Part shown: one piece after another, positions 31,286 to 40,154 of the stretch
How the letters are laid out: every line of letters begins with the position of its first letter
How positions within the stretch are numbered: the stretch's first letter is position 1
DNA from: Bacteroidales bacterium
GTDB taxonomy: Bacteria; Bacteroidota; Bacteroidia; Bacteroidales; CG2-30-32-10
Length of the DNA: 64,000 nt
NCBI GenBank assembly: GCA_035353855.1
Contig: DAOQAK010000010.1
Span: forward strand, 1 to 64,000
Reading direction: 5' to 3'
Notes under the pieces: model-generated
Told to the model about the DNA's origin: nothing
The model's input: only the letters and a program-made list of their open reading frames with translations
Databases searched by the model: none
Program-made: the position numbers and the translations under genes

Positions 31286-32725
31286 ATGGAAAAAAGTTAC
31301 GAAAAAGTTTGGGAAAATTGTTTAAAGATTATAAAGGATAACATCGGTGTCCAGGCTTTTAAAACTTGGTTTGAACCTATTAAGCCTGTAAAGTTAGAAG
31401 GTAATGTCCTTACAATTCAAGTCCCCAGCCAGTTTTTCTACGAATGGCTTGAGGAAAATTACATTACCATACTTAAATCCACAATTAAAAAAGAATTAGG
31501 AAATGATGGTCGCCTGGAATACAGCATCATCATGGAAAACACGCTCAACAGCGCCAGTCCTTACACTATTAAAGTTCCTACCTCCAACAAAAGGGCTATT
31601 AAAAATCCTGCTATATCCATGCCTTTCGATATCAACAGAGGCACCAGCAGTTCCATTCCAAATCCTTTTATAATTCCGGGCTTACAGAAAATCAATGTTC
31701 AATCACAACTGGTCGACAGTTATTCTTTTGATAATTTTATTGAAGGCGATTGCAATCGTCTTGCACGTTCTGCCGGATATGCAGTAGCCAGCAATCCCGG
31801 CAAAACCGCATTCAATCCTTTGTTTATATACAGTTCTATTGGTTTAGGAAAAACACACCTTGCTCATGCCATTGGTATACAGGTTAAAAATTTATTCCCT
31901 GAAAAAACCGTACTGTATATTTCAACTGAACAATTCTACCAACAGTTTGTTGATTCTGTAAAAAACAACAGCCAGAATGACTTTGTACATTTTTACCAGA
32001 TGATGGATGTGTTGATTATCGACGATATTCAATTCCTGTCAGGTAAAGAAAAAACTCAGGATGTATTTTTCCACATCTTCAATCACCTTCACCAGAACGG
32101 AAAACAAATTGTAATCACTTCCGATAAACCACCAATTGAAATGACGGGAACTGAACAACGTTTGCTTTCCCGCTTCAAATGGGGGCTTTCAGCTGATTTA
32201 CAACCACCCGACCTTGAAACAAGAATTGCAATTCTTGAGAAGAAATTATATAACGATGGCGTAGAAATGCCTAAAGAAGTTATTGAATATCTTGCATACA
32301 GCATTACTACTACCATTCGTGAACTTGAAGGTGCACTCATATCATTGCTTGCCCAATCATCGCTGAATAAAAAAGCGATCACGCTTGACCTGGCAAAACA
32401 AATGATTGATAAGTTTGTGAAGAATACCGTTCGTGAAATTTCTATCGATTATATTCAGAAAGTTATTTGCGATTACTTCAACATTCCTATGGATGCCATC
32501 AATTCAAAAACCCGCAAACGCGAGATTGTTCAGGCACGCCAGTTGGCAATGTTCTTCTCAAAGAAAATGACAAAAGCTTCGCTTGCTTCCATTGGTTTAC
32601 ACTGCGGAAATAAAGACCACGCAACAGTTCTGCATGCTTGCCGCACAGTGAACAACCTAATTGACACCGACAAGCAATTCAAAGCTTACGTTGACGAATT
32701 GGAAAGGAAAATAAAACTTCAATAA
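31286..32725 (+). CDS. dnaA: chromosomal replication initiator DnaA
   Basis: 479 residues. Domain I occupies about 1-80 (starting YEKVWENCLKII), a linker runs to about 130, then the AAA+ domain has Walker A GLGKTH at about 187 and Walker B LIIDDIQF. The C-terminal DNA-binding domain carries the DnaA signature GNKDHATVLHACRTV at about 445. It initiates replication at oriC. No cluster of TTATNCACA boxes was seen in the 172 bp upstream, so oriC need not be here. Confidence 0.98.
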   Translation: MEKSYEKVWENCLKIIKDNIGVQAFKTWFEPIKPVKLEGNVLTIQVPSQFFYEWLEENYITILKSTIKKELGNDGRLEYSIIMENTLNSASPYTIKVPTSNKRAIKNPAISMPFDINRGTSSSIPNPFIIPGLQKINVQSQLVDSYSFDNFIEGDCNRLARSAGYAVASNPGKTAFNPLFIYSSIGLGKTHLAHAIGIQVKNLFPEKTVLYISTEQFYQQFVDSVKNNSQNDFVHFYQMMDVLIIDDIQFLSGKEKTQDVFFHIFNHLHQNGKQIVITSDKPPIEMTGTEQRLLSRFKWGLSADLQPPDLETRIAILEKKLYNDGVEMPKEVIEYLAYSITTTIRELEGALISLLAQSSLNKKAITLDLAKQMIDKFVKNTVREISIDYIQKVICDYFNIPMDAINSKTRKREIVQARQLAMFFSKKMTKASLASIGLHCGNKDHATVLHACRTVNNLIDTDKQFKAYVDELERKIKLQ

Positions 32726-32734
32726 AAAATTAAG

Positions 32735-32759
32735 CCGGTTGACATCAACCGGTTTTTTT
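32735..32759 (+). terminator. dnaA terminator
   Basis: CCGGTTGA (32735-32742) pairs perfectly with TCAACCGG (32745-32752), followed by a run of seven T. It precedes the methylase ATG at 32774 by only 14 bp. Confidence 0.9.
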
Positions 32760-32773
32760 ATATTAAATAAATT

Positions 32774-33484
32774 ATGACAAGCAAAGGAACATTATTTCTC
32801 ATCCCTTCCGTAATAGCCGAAAATACAGCTAATGCAGCCTTGCCACCGGAAAATTTACACATCATCAATTCGCTTGAACATTTTATTGTTGAAGAAGAAC
32901 GCACAGCTCGTCGTTTTCTGAAAAGCATCGGTTACAACAAACCTATCGATCAAATAAAATTTCATTTACTGAACGAACACACATCATCCGATGATTTTTT
33001 GGAGTTGCTAAAACCCTTGATTGACGGAACAAATATGGGATTGCTTTCAGAAGCAGGATGTCCGTGTATTGCCGACCCGGGCTCAGCTATTGTTTCCATC
33101 TGTCACAGCTACGATATAAAAACAAAACCTTTAATCGGACCTTCTTCTATCCTACTCGCCATGATGGCTTCCGGAATGAACGGACAAAATTTCGCATTCA
33201 ACGGGTACTTTCCAGTTGATAAACATTCACGTTCAAAAAAAATAAAAGAGTTTGAAATAAAAGCGCGCCGCGAAAATCAGGCACAAATTTTTATTGAAGC
33301 GCCTTACCGCAATATGCAATTGCTGAACGATATTTTAAAAATATGTTCACCCGAAACACTTTTATGCATTGCCACAGAAATCACGTCTGACAAGGAATAC
33401 ATAAAAACGAAAACCATCAGCGAGTGGAAAAACAAACTTCCTGAAATAAATAAGAAGACTACGATTTTTATTATTGGGAATTAA
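32774..33484 (+). CDS. RsmI-like SAM-dependent methyltransferase (tetrapyrrole methylase fold)
   Basis: 236 residues with the fold's markers: opening GTLFLIPS, ERTARRFLKSIG, GLLSEAGCPCIADPG (about 95-109), LIGPSSILLAMMASG and a C-terminal IFIEAPYRN. RsmI methylates the 2'-OH of C1402 in 16S rRNA; this shorter Bacteroidota form is usually grouped with it, but the exact target is not proven. Confidence 0.8.
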   Translation: MTSKGTLFLIPSVIAENTANAALPPENLHIINSLEHFIVEEERTARRFLKSIGYNKPIDQIKFHLLNEHTSSDDFLELLKPLIDGTNMGLLSEAGCPCIADPGSAIVSICHSYDIKTKPLIGPSSILLAMMASGMNGQNFAFNGYFPVDKHSRSKKIKEFEIKARRENQAQIFIEAPYRNMQLLNDILKICSPETLLCIATEITSDKEYIKTKTISEWKNKLPEINKKTTIFIIGN

Positions 33485-33487
33485 AAA

Positions 33488-33512
33488 AGCACTCGTCAGG
33501 AGACGAGCGCGA
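33488..33512. repeat. ACTCGT/ACGAG palindrome with GCGCGAACA tail
   Basis: The sequence ACTCGT-CAGG-AGACGAG-CGCGAACA resembles 3900-3932, where CACTCG...CGAG-CGCGAACC occurs. Together they suggest a dispersed palindromic repeat. Confidence 0.45.
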
Positions 33513-33539
33513 ACACCATATAATGCAACATAAATATTT

Positions 33540-34244
33540 TCACATCTTAAACAACTCCACTGCATTAATTTCCGCTACACGTGAAAGTTTGCCCTTAGGT
33601 TCTTTATTCAACCTGTCGATAAATAAAATTCCGTTCAAATGATCGATCTCGTGCTGGAAAATAATTGCAGTAAAATTCGAACCGCCATACCCTTCAATCA
33701 ATTCTTCATGATGCGAACCATCAAGTAAATCGTATTCAACAACAACAGCCGAATAACGATGACTGTTACCATTTACACCTGGAATAGAAAGACAGCCATC
33801 GCCTGTAAATAAAACTGCTTTATTAGAGTAAAGAACAATTTTGGGATTCAGATAATATTCAAATGGCTTTCCAACTTTATCAAGACGCTGCAACCAGATA
33901 ATATCCCTGTTAATGCCAACCTGCGGGGCAGCAATACCAACGCCGCCACCCGAAGCCATAAGTGTATAATACATTCTTCTTACAATGCGATATAATACCG
34001 AATCGCTTGCATCAACACGCACTTCACGGCTTTGCTTTCGCAGGATCAATGAGTCATCGTAAATGCTTGTGATAAGAATTCTCATTATATCATTAGTGTC
34101 GCCTTTTAAAATGGCATCTTTCTCTGCCTGGGTATAAGCAAGCGAATCGACAACTTCGACATCATGAAATGCAATGTCCTTCTTACCATAATAATTTGTA
34201 ACACCTATCAGTAAAAACGGCAAAATATAAAACAGGTTCTTCAT
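33540..34244 (-). CDS. peptide deformylase homologue with N-terminal signal
   Basis: 234 residues. The N-terminus (MKNLFYILPFLLIGVTNYYG) is a signal peptide or membrane anchor, and about 50 extra residues precede the catalytic domain. The deformylase motifs are recognisable: GVGIAAPQVG, GDGCLSIPG (aspartate instead of the usual glutamate before GCLS) and QHEIDHLNG. A deformylase outside the cytoplasm would not meet nascent chains, so it may have another peptide or formyl substrate. The housekeeping enzyme is at 27322. Confidence 0.8.
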   Translation of the reverse strand: MKNLFYILPFLLIGVTNYYGKKDIAFHDVEVVDSLAYTQAEKDAILKGDTNDIMRILITSIYDDSLILRKQSREVRVDASDSVLYRIVRRMYYTLMASGGGVGIAAPQVGINRDIIWLQRLDKVGKPFEYYLNPKIVLYSNKAVLFTGDGCLSIPGVNGNSHRYSAVVVEYDLLDGSHHEELIEGYGGSNFTAIIFQHEIDHLNGILFIDRLNKEPKGKLSRVAEINAVELFKM

Positions 34245-34332
34245 TTTATATAATAAGAATTAAATTGTAAATTTGTAATGAATAGAAATTTTATTACAAC
34301 GAATATATAAAATAATTTCATAATAAAATAAT

Positions 34333-34746
34333 ATGCCACACCGTATAGAATGCCGCTGGCTCGAAGATATGTCTTTTGAGGCGGAAGTAAACGAACATAT
34401 TTTTATAATGGATGCCGACGAATCAAACGGAGGTCATAATAAAGGACCGCGTCCGAAACCATTAACACTGGCTTCGCTTGCAGGATGCACGGGAATGGAT
34501 GTAATTTCCATTCTAAAAAAAATGCACATCGAACCGGAATATTTCAACATTATCGTTGAAGGCAACCTCACCGAAGAACATCCTAAATATTACAACAAGA
34601 TTAAATTGATTTACGAAATCAAGGGAGCTAAAGTTGAACTGGAAAAAGTAGAAAAAGCCATTATTCTTTCGCAGGAAAAATATTGTGGCGTTAGCGCTTT
34701 ATTAAATAAAGGAGCTGAAATAGAATACGAAATAAGGATGCTTTAA
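34333..34746 (+). CDS. OsmC family protein
   Basis: 137 residues with the two reactive cysteines of the OsmC/Ohr fold, one in LAGCTGMDV (about residue 55) and one in KYCGVSALL (about 117). The family reduces organic or other hydroperoxides using thiols. The sequence KPLTLASLAGC is typical of the OsmC branch. It converges on the Nudix gene with a 4-bp overlap. Confidence 0.85.
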   Translation: MPHRIECRWLEDMSFEAEVNEHIFIMDADESNGGHNKGPRPKPLTLASLAGCTGMDVISILKKMHIEPEYFNIIVEGNLTEEHPKYYNKIKLIYEIKGAKVELEKVEKAIILSQEKYCGVSALLNKGAEIEYEIRML

Positions 34747-35417
34747 TTTACTACTGCTTTCAGTATTTCTTTGAACTCGGAAATGATCATTGCGGTAGCG
34801 CCCCAAACCACTTTATCCTTGATATCAAAATAAGGAGCCTTAAATGATATTATCTTCATAACCTTCATTCTTTTTTCTTTTCTTATCGCCGGGTCAAGTA
34901 AGGTCATGATATCATATTCTATTAATTCATCAACTTCATAGGGAGAAGGGAAAAAATCGGGTCTTTTAGAAACATATCCTACCGTTGGATAAATAACAAA
35001 ATTACTTGGAGGAATATATAATCGTGTCAGGGTTCCCATAACATGAATATCATCTCTGTTAACACCTATTTCTTCTTCTGTTTCTCTTAAAGCAGTTTGA
35101 ATAATATCTGCATCTTCCGATTCTCTTTTACCACCGGGTAATGACATTTGTCCGGGATGTTTGCTTTTAAATTTCGGGCGTTGCATAAGCACAGAATAAA
35201 TAGAATTTTCATAAGGATACAGCAGAATTAACACACCACTATGCTTGGTATTGCAATTTTCAGCAAGTAACATGAATTCTTTAACTCGGATATCGGAGCC
35301 CATTAAAAGCTGAGCACTTTCGCCGGGCAAGGGTTGTTTAAGTTTTTCTTCAAGTTTTAAAATCAGGCTTTCCAAATTATTTTTATTTATGCAATTATAT
35401 ATACTCGTTCTTATCAA
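34743..35417 (-). CDS. Nudix hydrolase, CoA pyrophosphatase-like
   Basis: About 224 residues. The Nudix box runs from GGKRESED to REtEEEIGV (about 92-115), preceded by MSLPGG and followed by a region like that of CoA diphosphatases (NudL/UPF0035). It probably hydrolyses CoA or related nucleotides. The start is uncertain: no ATG is near the 5' end, the annotated TTG at 35417 lies within a dispersed palindromic repeat, and another TTG is at 35375. Confidence 0.75.
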   Translation of the reverse strand: MIRTSIYNCINKNNLESLILKLEEKLKQPLPGESAQLLMGSDIRVKEFMLLAENCNTKHSGVLILLYPYENSIYSVLMQRPKFKSKHPGQMSLPGGKRESEDADIIQTALRETEEEIGVNRDDIHVMGTLTRLYIPPSNFVIYPTVGYVSKRPDFFPSPYEVDELIEYDIMTLLDPAIRKEKRMKVMKIISFKAPYFDIKDKVVWGATAMIISEFKEILKAVVN

Positions 35418-35449
35418 GAATGCAAAAGCAAATTTGATTAGAACGTGTT
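35403..35449. repeat. 47-bp interspersed palindromic repeat, copy B
   Basis: Begins ACTCGTTCTTATCA and ends GATTAGAACGTGTT. It matches the reverse complement of 3542-3588. It overlaps the 5' end of the Nudix gene and may have displaced its original start region. Confidence 0.65.
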
Positions 35450-35795
35450 ATGCCGATTTATCCCGACTTGTCGCGGATAGGAAATTTCACAAATCATTTC
35501 TGTATCGGTATAAATGAATTTTTTAATATCTGTTCACATACAAAATTAAAACTTATGCTTGTAATTTTAATATCTAAAATACATTTTTATGATACGATTT
35601 ATTAACTATTAAATATAACATCGATAAAAGAAATAATCCTCTCTTTATTTTTATATATCAGGCACTTAAGCAATTTTGTTAATAAATGTTAAAATTCTTT
35701 TGGTATTGCATTGCTGATTTTAAAAAAAAGATATTAATTTTGCCAAAGATTTAAAAAAAAATTTTATTTAAATTAATAACCAAAAACAAAAAATT
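35418..35795. other. intergenic region between Nudix and lipoprotein genes
   Basis: 378 bp of AT-rich DNA. It holds the end of the 47-bp repeat, a TTATCCCGACTTGTCGCGGATAGG stretch near 35459 with partial palindromy, and a good promoter for the downstream lipoprotein. Nothing protein-coding was seen. Confidence 0.6.
35711..35742 (+). promoter_or_regulatory. Bacteroidota-type promoter of the lipoprotein gene
   Basis: TTG at 35711-35713 and TAATTTTG at 35735-35742 with 21 bp between them. The ATG at 35796 follows a 53-bp leader. Confidence 0.6.
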
Positions 35796-36221
35796 ATGAA
35801 AAATTTGATGAAATTAGCGCTTGTTGCATTAGTGGTTGTTGCTCTCAATGCATGCAAAAGTTCAGATACTCCAGATAAAGTAGCTGAAAAGTTTTTATCA
35901 GCACTTAACAAAGGTGATACGACTGAAGCTAAAAACTTAGCAACAGAAGATTCTTATGCTTTTATCAGGTTTTACGGTGGTATGGCTCAATTAGGCGGTG
36001 GCGCTAAAGAAGTTAAAATCGAGAATATGAAATGTACTGAAGATGGCGACAAAGCTAAATGTGACTATACTGAAAACGGCGAAGCTAAACAGATTGACCT
36101 TCTTAAAAAAGATGGCAAATGGATGGTTAACATGAAAAAAGAATCTCCAAATTTAGATATGACCGAACCACAACCGGAAGCTGAAGGTGATTCTACACAA
36201 GCTGAAGCACCAAAAGAATAA
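35796..36221 (+). CDS. DUF4878-like lipoprotein
   Basis: 141 residues. The signal ends LNAC (cysteine about residue 20). The mature domain (DTPDKVAEKFLSALNKGDTTEAKNLAT...) is an NTF2-like fold typical of DUF4878 lipoproteins, followed by a low-complexity acidic tail rich in E, P and A. Function unknown. It is followed by the YiiX-like gene 21 bp later on the same strand. Confidence 0.75.
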   Translation: MKNLMKLALVALVVVALNACKSSDTPDKVAEKFLSALNKGDTTEAKNLATEDSYAFIRFYGGMAQLGGGAKEVKIENMKCTEDGDKAKCDYTENGEAKQIDLLKKDGKWMVNMKKESPNLDMTEPQPEAEGDSTQAEAPKE

Positions 36222-36242
36222 CATTGTTTATTTTACAGTACA

Positions 36243-36914
36243 TTGAAAAAAAATATCATAATTGTTTTCTCTGTTCTGTTCATTATAATAATTTTAATTT
36301 ATTTGTTCCTGCGTCTCTACGATTATCGTAGCGAGCAGGAACAAATAGTTTCTAAGTATACCCTTTCCGAAAAAGAAATCTCTTTACTTAAAGAAGGCGA
36401 CATCATATTAAGGCATGGTTACGGTTTTGTAAGCGACATGATTGTTGAAACCATGAACGACAGTATTGGTCTTTCGCACTGTGCAATTCTTACAAAAGAC
36501 AAAAAAGGAAAATGGATGATCGTTCATTCTGTTTCTTCTACTCTTACTGATATTGACGGGGTACAATCTCAGTTCCTCTCCCCTTTTATTAACGACAGTA
36601 AAAAAAATTCAGTAGTTGTCGTTCGTTTTAAAAATGCTAAAAATGATTCAGCTCTTGCCTGTATTGGTAAAAGGGCAAAATATTATTTAAAGAAACAAAT
36701 CCCTTTCGACGAATCCTTTAACATGAAAGATTCAACAGAGTTATTTTGTTCAGAGTTTATATGGAAAGTATTTCAAGACGAATTCAAAACCGACATCTTT
36801 GAATCAAAAGATAAAAAAGAGCATTACGATTACATGAAATTCGATTGTTTCTTAGATACTACAAATTTTGAAATTATCATTGATCATAGAACACGTCTGC
36901 CTAAAAAAAATTAA
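36243..36914 (+). CDS. YiiX/YebB-like permuted papain-fold hydrolase
   Basis: 223 residues, anchored by an N-terminal membrane helix (about 5-24). The permuted NlpC/P60-type core has GDIILRHG (about 52), catalytic histidine in LSHCAIL (about 79) and catalytic cysteine in LFCSEFIW (about 164). Related enzymes cleave amide or ester bonds in the envelope. The start is TTG at 36243: the lysine-rich signal follows immediately and there is no nearby ATG. Confidence 0.8.
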   Translation: MKKNIIIVFSVLFIIIILIYLFLRLYDYRSEQEQIVSKYTLSEKEISLLKEGDIILRHGYGFVSDMIVETMNDSIGLSHCAILTKDKKGKWMIVHSVSSTLTDIDGVQSQFLSPFINDSKKNSVVVVRFKNAKNDSALACIGKRAKYYLKKQIPFDESFNMKDSTELFCSEFIWKVFQDEFKTDIFESKDKKEHYDYMKFDCFLDTTNFEIIIDHRTRLPKKN

Positions 36915-38209
36915 TTCCTTACTGCTTTATTATACTCTTCAAGGCAACGCTGTCTTGCAAATTTATGTTCCACGATAGGTTTAATATATCCGGGCTTTAA
37001 TGATTCCGGCGCCCACAATCGAATATACTCGTTGTTCTTATCAAATTTTTTAGTTTGTTCATAAGGATTGAAAATCCTGAAATATGGAGCAGCATCACAA
37101 CCTGTTCCTGCCGACCATTGCCAGCCACCATTATTTGATGCCAGTTCATAATCATCAAGTTTTTCTGCAAAATATGCTTCACCCCATCGCCAGTCGATCA
37201 ATAAATGTTTTGTTAAGAAACTCGCCGTGATCATCCGTAAACGGTTATGCATATAACCTGTTTCGTTTAATTGTCGCATTCCTGCATCAACAATTGGATA
37301 GCCGGTTTCTCCTTTGCACCATCGTTCAAAATTCATTTCATTGTTAAGCCAATGAATATTATCGTATTTTGATTTAAAAGAATTTTTAATAACACCAGGA
37401 TAATGGAATAATATCATCATATAAAACTCGCGCCATATCAGCTCATTCAAAAATGTAGGATTTAATTTCATAGCTGTTATTATCAATTCTCTAATTGAAA
37501 TGGTACCAAAACGCAAATGAATTCCCAAATGAGTAGTGCCGTCAAGTGCAGGATAATCGCGTGTTTTATGATAATCAATTATTTTATTTTCAAGATTTTT
37601 TATGGAAGTAAATGTATATTTTTTTTGTTGAAACCCGATTTCATCAATTGAATTTAAAGGGAATGGTTTCGTTTTAAATAAGTTTTCAAAATTCATTTTA
37701 ATATTTAAAACCAGATCATTTTTATAAAGTTCTTCAATCCATTTTTTTGAATATGGCGTAAAGACAGTGTATGGCTTGCCATCAGTTTTTAGCACATCAT
37801 TTTTTGAAAAGATAACCTGGTCTTTAAATAAATGAAACGAAATTTTATTTTTCGCAAGTAATGATTTTATTTTTTCATCGCGATTTATTGAATAAGGCTC
37901 GTAGTCTTCATTTGCATATACTGATGTAACATTATATTGAGAAATAATTTTATTAAAAATATCAAAAGGTTTTCCATATTCTACCAATAAGGAGCTTCCG
38001 CTTTTCTCTAATTTTTTTTTCAATTCATTTATGGATGCATAAATAAAATTTATACGTCTATCGTATTTATTTTTAAAATCGCTTAAAATATCTGAATCAA
38101 AAATAAATATCGGCAACACATTTTCTTTTTCCTTTAACACCTGAAATAATGCGGTATTATCGTGAATGCGCAGGTCGCGGCGAAACCAGAGAATATTAAC
38201 CGTATCCAT
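36911..38209 (-). CDS. phrB: cryptochrome/DNA photolyase family protein
   Basis: I choose ATG 38209 (MDTVNILWFRRDLR), giving 432 residues; an upstream ATG at 38272 would overlap the next gene. The N-terminal antenna domain has WFRRDLRIHDNTAL. The FAD-binding domain shows ELIWREFYMM, GYPIVDAGMRQLNETGYMHNR in parts, MITASFLTKHL, DWRWGE and SNNGGWQWSAGTGCDAAPYFRIFNP. The intact tryptophans and the N-N-G-G-W-Q-W motif point to a CPD photolyase that repairs UV dimers. Confidence 0.92.
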   Translation of the reverse strand: MDTVNILWFRRDLRIHDNTALFQVLKEKENVLPIFIFDSDILSDFKNKYDRRINFIYASINELKKKLEKSGSSLLVEYGKPFDIFNKIISQYNVTSVYANEDYEPYSINRDEKIKSLLAKNKISFHLFKDQVIFSKNDVLKTDGKPYTVFTPYSKKWIEELYKNDLVLNIKMNFENLFKTKPFPLNSIDEIGFQQKKYTFTSIKNLENKIIDYHKTRDYPALDGTTHLGIHLRFGTISIRELIITAMKLNPTFLNELIWREFYMMILFHYPGVIKNSFKSKYDNIHWLNNEMNFERWCKGETGYPIVDAGMRQLNETGYMHNRLRMITASFLTKHLLIDWRWGEAYFAEKLDDYELASNNGGWQWSAGTGCDAAPYFRIFNPYEQTKKFDKNNEYIRLWAPESLKPGYIKPIVEHKFARQRCLEEYNKAVRN

Positions 38210-38214
38210 ATCAT

Positions 38215-38634
38215 TTATTTCAAACGCAAATTCACGCTTCCTGTTTTCACTTCCCAGCAAATGGAATCGCAAACATTAGAGCGTTTTTTTGTAATATTAT
38301 CACCATCAACAGCAATAATTTTTTTCCCGTCTTTTAAATACTCGGCTGTTACTGTATAATAATTCCCGACCGGAAGCAGTGTATCAAAATATTCTTTGGT
38401 TAATGTATCATAAAACAACAATGCATTATCTTCAAGCTTGCCCCGGTAAAAAGCAACAGGAATACTTTTATTATCATTATTGATTGAAAGTTTTAAATAC
38501 ATCTCTCCTTCTGTAGGTTCAATAGTATTGCAATCAGAAAAATCATAGGTACTGCAATCCACATCCGATGAAAAATCGTTACACGAAATAATCACAACAC
38601 TAAAAAAAAGAATAAATAAAATTTTTGTTTTCAT
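38215..38634 (-). CDS. small lipoprotein
   Basis: 139 residues from ATG 38634, with a lipoprotein signal ending VIISC. It contains four further cysteines and a beta-rich middle resembling carboxypeptidase-regulatory or Ig-like folds (LPVGNYYTVTAEYLKDGKKI). No family is firmly recognised. It lies just after the ankyrin gene and 5 bp before the photolyase start on the same strand. Confidence 0.65.
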   Translation of the reverse strand: MKTKILFILFFSVVIISCNDFSSDVDCSTYDFSDCNTIEPTEGEMYLKLSINNDNKSIPVAFYRGKLEDNALLFYDTLTKEYFDTLLPVGNYYTVTAEYLKDGKKIIAVDGDNITKKRSNVCDSICWEVKTGSVNLRLK

Positions 38635-38641
38635 ATTGTAT

Positions 38642-40099
38642 TTATATCCAGTCAAAACTTTTGTATGATTTATTATATTTCCTTAGCGGTATCACAAAGT
38701 ACATACTTAAATTAAGCCGATGCGGTGCAAATACCTTTACATCATTTTCATCAAATTTTAAATATTCATATGCAAACCGGAATCCCGCCCAATTATTATA
38801 TATAACAAAGCCAAGCGATGGAGATAAAGTAAAAGCATCTACCGGATTTTTGCTCATACCACGGTATTTCCCATAAGTGCTAATTTCTTTCAGACTGATA
38901 AATATTCCTTTCTGGAAAGATGAATTACTATTTAATCTGAACATTTTTTCTTCTTCATAATACATCAACCATCTTTTTTCCCAAACCTGGTAAAATGTGT
39001 TATCGCTAATAGGAAGTAATATCCTGTTTGCCCACAACCGGGTATTAAAACCGGCTTTAAAACTTATCAGGGTACGGATATCCTGTAATCCCAAATAGCC
39101 ACCATACATAAAGTCGCGATTGTTCAAATCGATATCAACAGGCGAAATAATTAACCGGTTAAAAAAATATCTTTTTTCTTTATATAAATTATTTTTCTTT
39201 ATCATTTTTGAAACATCGAATTTGAAATTATATAAAGCAAGAATAAGCGGTGTTGCTTTTTTGTTTGTTTGAATTCCTGCATCTGCCTGATGTTGCAATA
39301 AGAGTTCAACTATTTCGGCATAGCCATTTTCCGATGCTATCGATAAAGGAGTATATCCATCACAGTTAATTGAATTAATTGCTGCATTTTTTTCAACAAG
39401 CAATTTCACTACATCAAGATGATTGCCATACACGGCACAATGCAGCGGTGTCCAGCCACGATGGTCTGCGGCATTAACATCAGCGCCTTTATTTATCAAT
39501 AATTCAGCAACATCAGCATGTCCATAAAAAGAAGCCGCAATCAGAGCATTGGAACTATCAATAGTTTTGCAATTATAATCAGCGCCATAAAAAAGTAACA
39601 TATCAGCAGAAACAAAATACCCATATACGGATGCATAGAATAATGCGGTTGTGCTGTCGTCATCTTTAGCATTCATATCTGCCCCATTATGAATAAGGAA
39701 ATCGAGCACTTCATAATTATCAAAACGTGCAGCAGCAATCAGGGCAGTGATCCCTCCTACTGGTCGTGCATTTACTTTTGCACCATTATTAACAAGAATT
39801 TTAACAACATCAAGGAATCCATTTTGTGAAGCAAACATTAATGCAGAAACACTATCTTTATCAGTGGTATTAACATCTGCGCCTTTTTTAAGATATTTTA
39901 TAACATTATCCACATTGCCACTTTTTGCAGCTTCTAGCAGGTTGTCGTTTATTTCAACCTTTGATATTGTATCTCTTAAAATATAAGTTATATGTGTAAC
40001 CGAATCGGTATAACGGATAGTATCAACCTGGGCAAATCCCTGCTGGCAAATAATTGCAGACAAAACAGAAAAAAATATTTTACAAATCCTTCTAAACAT
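38642..40099 (-). CDS. secreted ankyrin-repeat protein with C-terminal beta-rich domain
   Basis: 485 residues with a signal peptide ending QQGFAQ. Residues about 50-310 form eight or so ankyrin repeats (G(A/N)D(V/M)NAKDDDSTTAL, GWTPLHCAVYGNHLDVVKLLV). Residues 330-485 form an aromatic, beta-strand-rich domain that ends in alternating residues like an outer-membrane barrel (LNLSMYFVIPLRKYNKSYKSFDW). Exported ankyrin proteins mediate protein contacts; the partner is unknown. Confidence 0.8.
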   Translation of the reverse strand: MFRRICKIFFSVLSAIICQQGFAQVDTIRYTDSVTHITYILRDTISKVEINDNLLEAAKSGNVDNVIKYLKKGADVNTTDKDSVSALMFASQNGFLDVVKILVNNGAKVNARPVGGITALIAAARFDNYEVLDFLIHNGADMNAKDDDSTTALFYASVYGYFVSADMLLFYGADYNCKTIDSSNALIAASFYGHADVAELLINKGADVNAADHRGWTPLHCAVYGNHLDVVKLLVEKNAAINSINCDGYTPLSIASENGYAEIVELLLQHQADAGIQTNKKATPLILALYNFKFDVSKMIKKNNLYKEKRYFFNRLIISPVDIDLNNRDFMYGGYLGLQDIRTLISFKAGFNTRLWANRILLPISDNTFYQVWEKRWLMYYEEEKMFRLNSNSSFQKGIFISLKEISTYGKYRGMSKNPVDAFTLSPSLGFVIYNNWAGFRFAYEYLKFDENDVKVFAPHRLNLSMYFVIPLRKYNKSYKSFDWI

Positions 40100-40154
40100 T
40101 TATTTCAAAATTTTCAATAAAAGTAAATAAAATTGTGCTGGGTTATATTATCAA

